From JBHIDJ01 sp046760105 (GTDB lineage: Bacteria; Pseudomonadota; Gammaproteobacteria; Acidiferrobacterales; SPGG2), in NCBI GenBank assembly GCA_046760105.1, contig JBHIDJ010000012.1, positions 1 to 46,720 on the forward strand: a DNA stretch of 46,720 bases, in the 5' to 3' direction. Position numbers and translations under genes: made by a program. Under the pieces are notes generated by a model. The model did not search any database and had not been told where the DNA came from. It worked only from the letters and a program-made list of their open reading frames with translations. How positions within the stretch are numbered: the first letter of the stretch is position 1; every line of letters begins with the position of its first letter. Shown piece after piece: positions 25,871-32,506 of the stretch.

Positions 25871-26509
25871 ATGAGCGCATCGTTGAATCAACGCGATTTC
25901 GAGGTGGAGCGAGTTCTAACTGAGCTCGCAGCCGTCGGTGCAACATCGGTTAGGATCTTCCCGGAAGACTTTCGGCTGACGCTGCTCAAGGAGGCTGAAA
26001 GCTATCGCTACAGGCCGGGCCGGGAGAACGTCGGCAGCGGTGACCGAATCGTCAGACAACAGCTGAGCGTGTTCGATGCTTTTGCCGACACGAGCATGTA
26101 TCGGTCACTGAAGGAAGCGTTTCAGGAACTGGTCGACCAGTCATTGGCAAACTTACGGCGTTACCCGTTCGCCACGCCGCTACACTTTAATTCCATGACA
26201 TTGCAAAGATACGACAGCGGCTCGCTCGGCATTACCCCGCATCGGGATAACCTAAGCTACATTAATCTGGTATGTATCTTTGTCGTCGCCGGTAACGGAA
26301 GCTTTCATATCTGCGCCGACCGATCAGGGACGGGCACCAGAGAGATTCCTGCACCGCCAGGTCATGTGATTCTGATGAAAGCCCCTGGCTTTCTGGGCAC
26401 AAAGGACCGGCCCTTCCACTACGTCACCGGTATCCAACAACCTAGATATACATTCGGATTGCGACAGGATCGTGCGCACGCCTGTGCCGGCGTATCGGCA
26501 GCAAAATAA
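25871..26509 (+). CDS. probable 2OG-Fe(II) oxygenase-like protein
   Basis: A 212-residue protein I assign tentatively to the double-stranded beta-helix iron/2-oxoglutarate oxygenases. The proximal HxD is seen as PHRDN (His124, Asp126), a distal histidine in RPFHYVTG (His183), and a following arginine in RYTFGLRQD (about 192) at the spacing where 2-oxoglutarate would be bound. Strands such as INLVCIFVVAGNGSFHI fit the fold. The ATG at 25871 has no good ribosome-binding site, and a TTG at 25862 is possible. It stands alone; whether it belongs to the envelope cassette upstream is unclear. Confidence 0.6.
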   Translation: MSASLNQRDFEVERVLTELAAVGATSVRIFPEDFRLTLLKEAESYRYRPGRENVGSGDRIVRQQLSVFDAFADTSMYRSLKEAFQELVDQSLANLRRYPFATPLHFNSMTLQRYDSGSLGITPHRDNLSYINLVCIFVVAGNGSFHICADRSGTGTREIPAPPGHVILMKAPGFLGTKDRPFHYVTGIQQPRYTFGLRQDRAHACAGVSAAK

Positions 26510-26996
26510 GCAAGCGTTGGTTGTTTTGATGATGGTGCAAGGCGTACTGGCAGGCCATCTGCCGACCATCGTGCCGCAGCCACCAATGCCCCTATCGCTT
26601 GTGGGTTCATCGCCATCGGCTCAACAATCAGCTAGCCGCGACGACAGCGGCATCCTCGCTTGCGCGCCGTCGTCAACGGTCGGAACCGGCTAACCTTTTG
26701 TCCGAATCGGGCCGGGAAACACGGTACGTCTGCTGGACATCTGACCGTCGTGGTCTAGTTTTAAGTAGCCATACCATAAAATCAGCGGGCCGATCGATTC
26801 CGTAGAGGTGAACCTCACCGTTGCCCGAAAGCAACGATCGACGAATCGGTTGCGCGCCTCTAGGCTGACTTAGCGGATCGGGAGCGATCCAATCACCTTC
26901 TGCCGGAAGCAGACTTGGGTATGCCCAAGGGGCGCTCATCAACCGCTAAACGGAAAGAGCGGGCGAAAGCGGACGCACTAGCGTGCGCCCCATCCA

Positions 26997-27024
26997 GGAT
27001 GCGCACAAGGGACTGTGCGCATCC
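26997..27024. promoter_or_regulatory. perfect 11-bp dyad upstream of the PhnD-like gene
   Basis: GGATGCGCACA (26997-27007) and TGTGCGCATCC (27014-27024) are perfect inverted copies around a 6-nt centre, about 110 bp before the PhnD-like gene. The following bases are T-rich but not a clean T-run, so either an operator or a weak terminator is possible. The rest of the 625-bp interval 26510-27134 holds nothing I recognise. Confidence 0.55.
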
Positions 27025-27134
27025 ACTTACTTTTCTTCTGACAGGATTCTATCAACACGAACGTTATTGGGCCGTCATTTTAACGACGCCACTCACGGTA
27101 AACGCGGTAACCGTACGGTGACGAGGTCTTTGTT

Positions 27135-28058
27135 ATGTCTGAAAAGCGCGCGAAATGGCGAACCCTCATCCTGATATCCGCCGCGCTGAACGTGGCGCTT
27201 CTCGCCGGTGCCTCTTTGACCGGCAATGTGCCTTACGCAGCATCGAGCGCGTTCGTGTCGGCTCCGGACCTTTTTAAAACGCAGTTCTTCGCCCCCGCCA
27301 CAACGCTACAAAAGCAACTCGTCTTCAGCGCTCCCCCCGATGAGTTGGTCACAGACACGCATGAACTGTACCGACCGATAGCCGAGTACCTGTCACGGGT
27401 TACGGGGAAACAGGTCGTTTACAAAGCTCCAAGGAGCTGGCGTTCTTATCTGCGCGGCATGCAAAGGGGCGACTATGACCTCGTTCTCGACAGTCCGCAC
27501 TTCGCCAGTTGGCGCATCGCGAGATTGACGCATGACCCGGTAGTGAGGGTAGCCGGCCAGCGTACTTTCGTTGTCGTTATCCGAAGAGATAACGACAGAA
27601 TAAGGCAGTTGACAGATTTGGCGGGACAACGCGTCTGCGGCCCCGCAGCCCTCCAAGCGGGAGGCTTGATCCTGCACAGCCAGTTCGATAATCCTGCACG
27701 TCAGCCGGTGTTCGTCGAATCCAGCGGCGGACTCGACAGCTACCAGGCACTAATGGATGGCACCTGTGACAGCGCGATCCTGTCGCTTCATGTTTACGAA
27801 GAAGCCGATCCAAAGCGTAAAAGCGCGCGCGTGTTATTCAAGAGCGCGGCAATGCCGTATCAGACCTTGACCGCAGGCCCGCGTGTGTCCGCGCATGACA
27901 AGACGATCATAAGGCGCGCGCTGTTATCACCGGAGGGACAAACGGTGACGAAAGCACTTTGTGACCGATTTCAGGCAGCGGGAATGACCCCAGCTACTGA
28001 GTCCGAGTATGCCGGGCTGCATACGCTTCTCAAAAACCACTGGGGTTTTGATGTATAA
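27135..28058 (+). CDS. PhnD-like phosphate/phosphonate-type binding protein
   Basis: A 307-residue protein with an N-terminal membrane/signal segment (about 10-28, LILISAALNVALLAGASLTG) and a type II periplasmic binding fold of the PhnD/PtxB group. Typical elements are YRPIAEYLSRVTGKQV, the block MQRGDYDLVLDSPHFASW, LTDLAGQRVCGP, and ALMDGTCDSAIL. Two cysteines (in RVCGP and GTCDS) could form a disulfide. No permease or ATPase gene is adjacent, so it may be a sensor-type or scavenging binding protein; this group also serves as input domains of signalling proteins. The stop is followed by the 7-bp repeat array at 28068. Confidence 0.75.
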   Translation: MSEKRAKWRTLILISAALNVALLAGASLTGNVPYAASSAFVSAPDLFKTQFFAPATTLQKQLVFSAPPDELVTDTHELYRPIAEYLSRVTGKQVVYKAPRSWRSYLRGMQRGDYDLVLDSPHFASWRIARLTHDPVVRVAGQRTFVVVIRRDNDRIRQLTDLAGQRVCGPAALQAGGLILHSQFDNPARQPVFVESSGGLDSYQALMDGTCDSAILSLHVYEEADPKRKSARVLFKSAAMPYQTLTAGPRVSAHDKTIIRRALLSPEGQTVTKALCDRFQAAGMTPATESEYAGLHTLLKNHWGFDV

Positions 28059-28067
28059 AAACAGTAC

Positions 28068-28172
28068 CAAGTAGCAAGTCTCAAGTGCCAAGAAAAATCA
28101 CTAAGTGCAAACGTATCATCGCCGCTGGCTAGTCTTGTTCCTTGCTACTTCACACTTGTCACTTGATCCTTA
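28068..28172. repeat. second inverted array of CAAGNNN 7-bp units
   Basis: The left arm has four tandem units starting at 28068 (CAAGTAG, then units at 28075, 28082 and 28089). The right arm has inverted units at 28131-28172. The arms are separated by about 35 bp and can fold into an imperfect hairpin between two convergent genes, exactly as at 4279-4377. The right arm runs through the last codons of the antiporter gene and supplies its stop. Confidence 0.8.
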
Positions 28173-29389
28173 GTTACTAATTTTCCTATCGTCAACCCCT
28201 GCACGACGATAGAAAACACCACGACGATGTATGTCATCGCCAAGATGGCTTCGCGCTGCGCGCCTGCAGGCAACGAAAGTGCCAGCGCCACGGAAATACC
28301 CCCACGCAGCCCACCCCACGTCAATATCTGGATAACGCGCGGACTAAAGGTCCGCCACCGTCGCATGATCCCAATAGGGACAGCGACACTGACGAACCTC
28401 GCGAACAGCACCAATGGTATCGCCATCACGGCAGCCAGCAGATACTGCTCTGTGAACGTAAGCACCAGGATCTCCAGACCAATCAGAACAAAGAGCACGG
28501 CATTCAGGATTTCATCGACAAGCTCCCAGAACGTATCCAGGTGTTGGCGTGTGCGCGCCGACATGGCGAGCCGGCGGCCGTGATTTCCAATGAGCAGCCC
28601 CGCGACCACCATCGCGATCGGACCGGACACGTGGATCGCGTTGGCAAGCGCATAACCACCCATTACTAACGCGAGTGTGATTAGTATCTCCACCTGATAG
28701 TTGTCGACGGCACTCAACATGCGATAGGCAATAAAACCTGTAACGAGCCCGAAGACCGCACCTCCCAGTGCCTCGATCACGAACAGCAGTACTACTTCTG
28801 TAGACGTGATGTCTCCGCTGCCGGTAGCAAGCCGGAACAGCACGATAAACAGCACCACCGCAATACCATCATTAAACAGTGATTCACCCGATATCTTTGT
28901 CTCTAGACTTTTGGGCACCTTCGCCTTCTTGACGATACCGAGCACGGCAATGGGATCGGTGGGTGAGATCAGCGCGCCAAAAAGTAGACAATAGATAAAC
29001 GGAAACTCCAGCCCGATGCTATTTAGCAGCCACCAGGTTAGACCGCCCACGATCACGGTCGAGGCAAGTACCCCACCGGAGGCCATTGTGCCGATGACCC
29101 ACTTCTGCCGGGCGAGGTCATTGATATTGACGTGCAGAGCACCGGCAAACAGCAGAAAACTTAACATGCCAAGCATAAGCGCCTTACTGAAATCGACCTG
29201 TGCCAATAGCTCACGTGCATACTGCTCAATCCTTGCATTTATAAGACCTAATGCAATTAATACGAGCGACAGCGCAAGCGCAATCAACATGACGCCGATC
29301 GTCGTCGGTAGATGCAGGTAGCGGTAGTTGACGTAGCTGAATAGCGCGGAAAGCGTGATCAAGACAGCAATGAGGTTTAGGAGCTCCAT
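28145..29389 (-). CDS. CPA1-family sodium/proton antiporter
   Basis: A 414-residue inner-membrane protein with 11-12 hydrophobic segments. It carries the CPA1 ion-binding signatures ALISPTDPIAVLGIVKKA and, in the next helix, GESLFNDGIAVVLF with the ND pair. It probably exchanges Na+ or K+ for protons and contributes to pH and salt homeostasis. There is no long C-terminal tail as in NhaP2. The ATG at 29389 gives the usual family start. The C-terminal residues DQVTSVK and the stop codon are encoded by the 7-bp repeat array. The gene is convergent with the PhnD-like gene. Confidence 0.92.
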   Translation of the reverse strand: MELLNLIAVLITLSALFSYVNYRYLHLPTTIGVMLIALALSLVLIALGLINARIEQYARELLAQVDFSKALMLGMLSFLLFAGALHVNINDLARQKWVIGTMASGGVLASTVIVGGLTWWLLNSIGLEFPFIYCLLFGALISPTDPIAVLGIVKKAKVPKSLETKISGESLFNDGIAVVLFIVLFRLATGSGDITSTEVVLLFVIEALGGAVFGLVTGFIAYRMLSAVDNYQVEILITLALVMGGYALANAIHVSGPIAMVVAGLLIGNHGRRLAMSARTRQHLDTFWELVDEILNAVLFVLIGLEILVLTFTEQYLLAAVMAIPLVLFARFVSVAVPIGIMRRWRTFSPRVIQILTWGGLRGGISVALALSLPAGAQREAILAMTYIVVVFSIVVQGLTIGKLVTKDQVTSVK

Positions 29390-29446
29390 TTTGTTATCGT
29401 TTAGGAGTTTCCAGCATCGCGACTCTGGCCCAGCTTGGCCAGGTGA

Positions 29447-30694
29447 TCAGTGCTCTGATTGTAACCCCTGCTTTGGACGCGCTAGCATCGGCAAATCGCC
29501 CTCCAGACCTGCGGCACGTCGCATCAGCATATGTTTAATCGGGGCTGCCGCATTGGTCAGATCAAGACCGATATTGCGCACGCGCTCGACGAGCGTGATG
29601 GAATTGCCGAACAAACGCTTGAGCGCATCAGTGAGAAACAGCATCGCCAGATTATCGCCCTTGCGCCAGCGTTCATAGCGACGTAGCACGGTCAAGGAAC
29701 CGATGTCGCGGTTACGCCGATGGGCATCCAGCAACACCTCGGCGAGCACGGCAGCATCGAACAGCCCGAGGTTGGCACCCTGCCCCGCCAGTGGATGCAC
29801 CGTATGCGCCGCATCGCCGACCAGCGCCGCGCGCGCGCTTACATACCGCGCTGCGTGCGTACGTTGCAGTGGAAATGCCGAACGCGGACCGGTCGATCGG
29901 ATCGCGCCCAAGTTAGCGCCGAACGCCGATTCCAACTCTTGCCGGAAGTCGGCGTCATCAAGCAGCAGTAACTCCTCAGCATACGGCGTATCCACCGACC
30001 ACACGATCGACGAGCGCCCATCGGCTAGCGGCAGGAATGCAAGCGGCCCGCTCGGTAAAAAGCGTTGCCATGCGATGTTGCTGTGCGGCCTTTCGGTCTC
30101 AACTGTGGCCACAATGCCGTGTTGTGCGTAGTCCCATGCGGTGGTGCCTATACCGGCGTCGGTGCGCACGGTCGACTGCGGTCCATCAGCCCCGACCACG
30201 AGGCGCGCTACCAGCTGACGGCCATCCCTTAACAGTACGGCGGAATTCGCGTCGCAAAAATCAACGGCATCGACATCGGTGGGACAATGCAGCTCGACGT
30301 TGACCCGCCTCGCGCAACTCCATAGAGCCGCGAGCATCGCGCTGTTTTCGATAATATATGCCAAGCAGGGTTCACCGATATCGGCGCTATCGAAGTGGAT
30401 CGCGGCGGGACCGCCGGCATCCCATACGTGCATCTGCTCGACCGCGCAGATCCGGCTCTGCTGTAAGCCCGACCACGCGCCTACCGCCTCGAGGATCAAG
30501 CGTGAACCCGGGGAGATGGAACTGACGCGAATATCGTAATCGCCGGTCGGCGATGATGGCGGCGGGTAACGCTCTAGCAACGCGATGCGCAAGCGCGCAT
30601 CCGCCAATGCACACGCGAGCGTCGCGCCCACAATACCACCGCCCACAATGATTACATCATGTGTTACGCCTGTCTCCCCACGTGTTGTCTGCAT
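29447..30694 (-). CDS. ubiI: UbiI/VisC-type FAD-dependent ubiquinone hydroxylase
   Basis: A 415-residue flavoprotein monooxygenase of the UbiH/UbiF/UbiI/COQ6 family, acting in ring hydroxylation of ubiquinone. Motifs: dinucleotide-binding IVGGGIVGATLACALA near the N-terminus, the family DIRVSSISPGS, VVGADGPQSTVR, and GDAAHTVHPLAGQGANLGL. The GD version of the last motif and the DIRVS block fit UbiI or UbiF rather than UbiH; I chose UbiI because the gene follows ubiH, as in E. coli. Which carbon is hydroxylated is not proven. It is separated from ubiH by the third 7-bp repeat array (about 230 bp). Confidence 0.8.
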   Translation of the reverse strand: MQTTRGETGVTHDVIIVGGGIVGATLACALADARLRIALLERYPPPSSPTGDYDIRVSSISPGSRLILEAVGAWSGLQQSRICAVEQMHVWDAGGPAAIHFDSADIGEPCLAYIIENSAMLAALWSCARRVNVELHCPTDVDAVDFCDANSAVLLRDGRQLVARLVVGADGPQSTVRTDAGIGTTAWDYAQHGIVATVETERPHSNIAWQRFLPSGPLAFLPLADGRSSIVWSVDTPYAEELLLLDDADFRQELESAFGANLGAIRSTGPRSAFPLQRTHAARYVSARAALVGDAAHTVHPLAGQGANLGLFDAAVLAEVLLDAHRRNRDIGSLTVLRRYERWRKGDNLAMLFLTDALKRLFGNSITLVERVRNIGLDLTNAAAPIKHMLMRRAAGLEGDLPMLARPKQGLQSEH

Positions 30695-30727
30695 CTCGAT
30701 ACGAAACCTCTCTGCACCAGAGGTAAA

Positions 30728-30927
30728 CGTAAGTCGTTAACCGTTAGTCGTGAACCGTAGGTTAGTAAACCGGGAACCGTAAGTCATTAATCGTGGCTAG
30801 CAGCAGCCGACCGACGAGACTACGGTTTATAGCTAACAACCCACTACTCGCAAAACCACGACTCACGACTAACCACTCACGATTCACGAATATACGACTA
30901 ACGACTCACGGTTCACGACTCACGAAT
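30728..30927. repeat. large inverted array of CGTNANY 7-bp units
   Basis: The left arm (30728-30798) is about ten 7-bp units of consensus CGT(T/G)A(G/A)(T/C). The right arm (30857-30927) is about ten units of the complementary form ACTCACG. The ~58-bp middle shows no repeat. The arms could form a long imperfect stem. The array begins directly after the ubiH stop codon (30928) and ends 33 bp before the ubiI start at 30694, so it lies inside a presumed cotranscribed pair. It is not a CRISPR array: there are no spacers and the unit is 7 bp. Confidence 0.85.
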
Positions 30928-32148
30928 CTATAGCGGCAAACCGCGTGCGAGCCTGGGTAGTCTCCCTGCGAGGCCGCTGCTCCGGCGTATCAAGGCGCGT
31001 TTCAACGGCGGCAATAGGTCCGTCGCGATGAGCCCGAGGTTGCGCGCAAAAGCGAGCGGTGCAAACGAGTTAGCAAAGATGCGGATCAAACCGTCTGTGA
31101 AGGCAGTGACGGCCGCTGTGTCTCGCTCACGTAGCTTCATGTACTGCGCCAACACTTGGACATCGCCGATGTCATGACCCGCACGTGTGGCATCGACCAG
31201 AACCTCCGACAATGTTGCGACATCGCGTAAGCCGAGATTGAACCCTTGTCCCGCAACAGGATGCACCGTATGCGCCGCATTGCCCACCAACGCCGCTCGC
31301 GCGCACACATGTTCGTCAACGCGAGTGAGATACAGTGGATAGGCCTGACGTCGGCTGACCTGACAGAATCGCCCTAAGCGATCGCCAAATCGCTCTTGTA
31401 GCCGCTGCAAGAACGCGTTGTCGTCCCAGCCGAGAATGGTGTCGACCTCGCGCGTACGTGCGCTCCAAACGACTGTGCAACGATTGTCCCGCATCGGTAA
31501 TAGTGCAAGCGGTCCGCTGTCCGTGAATCGCTCATAGGCGACATTCCCGTGTGCAATACTCGCACTGATGTTTGCGACGATAGCGCTCTGGCCATAATCG
31601 ACGCGCCGCGCATCGATCCCGACTGCCTCGCGCACGCGCGAGCGCCCGCCGTCGGCACCGACGATCAAACGCGCCGTGATCGTCTTGGTCAAACCCCGCT
31701 GGCCGACGTCTAGCGAAACCGCGTCGTTACCAAAGGTAATTTTCTCCATGGTGGCGGGCGAGATTACGTGGATTGAATCGAATGCCGCTAGCGTTTGATA
31801 GAGCACTGCCCCGAGGACGGGCATTTCGACCACATAACCGAGCGCCTCGATGCCCGCGCCGGCTGCGTTGAGTCGCGTGACACCGAAATGGCCGCGGTTT
31901 GAGACGTGGATACGCTTGATCGGTGTCACACCACGCGCCTGAATATCGCTCCACACCCCGATACCCTCGAATATGCGCTTAGAACCATAGGCGAGCGCCA
32001 GGGTGCGCGCGTCGTCGCTCGGCACCAGAGCCGCTGTCAAGTCTGCAGACTCGATGACGGCGACGCTGAGATCGCTTCGCCCAAGCGCGCATGCAAGGCT
32101 CAAACCGACGAGCCCACCACCTACGATCACGATGTCGTAATCGGCCAT
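30928..32148 (-). CDS. ubiH: 2-octaprenyl-6-methoxyphenol hydroxylase UbiH
   Basis: A 406-residue FAD-dependent monooxygenase of ubiquinone synthesis. The N-terminal MADYDIVIVGGGLVGLSLAC binds FAD. The block PSDDARTLALAYGSKRIFEG and the motif VGNAAHTVHPVAGQGFNLGL (GN rather than GD) are characteristic of UbiH and separate it from UbiI/UbiF. The ATG at 32148 starts at the conserved MADYDI; the frame extends 21 codons upstream but that part shows no homology. The 5' region (32160-32190) holds scattered CAAG units. In many relatives ubiH follows pepP directly; here an opposite-strand gene lies between them. Confidence 0.9.
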   Translation of the reverse strand: MADYDIVIVGGGLVGLSLACALGRSDLSVAVIESADLTAALVPSDDARTLALAYGSKRIFEGIGVWSDIQARGVTPIKRIHVSNRGHFGVTRLNAAGAGIEALGYVVEMPVLGAVLYQTLAAFDSIHVISPATMEKITFGNDAVSLDVGQRGLTKTITARLIVGADGGRSRVREAVGIDARRVDYGQSAIVANISASIAHGNVAYERFTDSGPLALLPMRDNRCTVVWSARTREVDTILGWDDNAFLQRLQERFGDRLGRFCQVSRRQAYPLYLTRVDEHVCARAALVGNAAHTVHPVAGQGFNLGLRDVATLSEVLVDATRAGHDIGDVQVLAQYMKLRERDTAAVTAFTDGLIRIFANSFAPLAFARNLGLIATDLLPPLKRALIRRSSGLAGRLPRLARGLPL

Positions 32149-32310
32149 GAATTCAGTTTCAAGCCAGCAGTCCCAAGTTGCAAGCCCAAACTCATTCCGT
32201 TCTACCCCCATGCCACTTGACTATCCCGGTGGCACGTGGCCGCCGCCGCCTCTCCTGTCAGCCCCGTCAGCCCGTTTCCTGTTAGCCAGCATTCCTGGCT
32301 GACAAAGGGC

Positions 32311-32339
32311 TTGACAAACAGATAGATTTGGGATTATTT
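32311..32339 (+). promoter_or_regulatory. sigma-70-type promoter of the repeat-protein gene
   Basis: TTGACA at 32311-32316 and TTATTT at 32334-32339 are separated by 17 bp in an AT-rich stretch. This stands out from the GC-rich flanks. A 9-bp hairpin (GTTAGCCAG with CTGGCTGAC, one G-T pair) lies just upstream at 32281-32303. The leader to the ATG at 32507 would be about 160 nt; I recognise no riboswitch in it. Confidence 0.55.
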
Positions 32340-32506
32340 TCCCGTTTGGGGTAATTTTCCCATATTATAGTCCACCGACTGAGGGCGTATAGCCCGCCTG
32401 ACGGTAGATTGCAGCACAACAAATACAAAGGGCCTATGAGTCTGTGGGTCCGTCGACCGATGGCCAGCGGTTAGGGCCGTGATGGCCATTAGTGAGGACG
32501 AGAACG

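Noticed and set aside
26510..27134. Several short open frames in the 625-bp interval before the PhnD-like gene
   Set aside because: None has a family motif or a ribosome-binding site, and the frames overlap each other on both strands.
30728..30927. A repeated array that could be taken for a CRISPR
   Set aside because: The unit is 7 bp, there are no spacers, the arms are inverted, and no cas gene is present.
32341..32506. Possible riboswitch in the long leader of the surface-protein gene
   Set aside because: I compared it by eye with c-di-GMP and other common classes and found no conserved core; only the promoter is kept.
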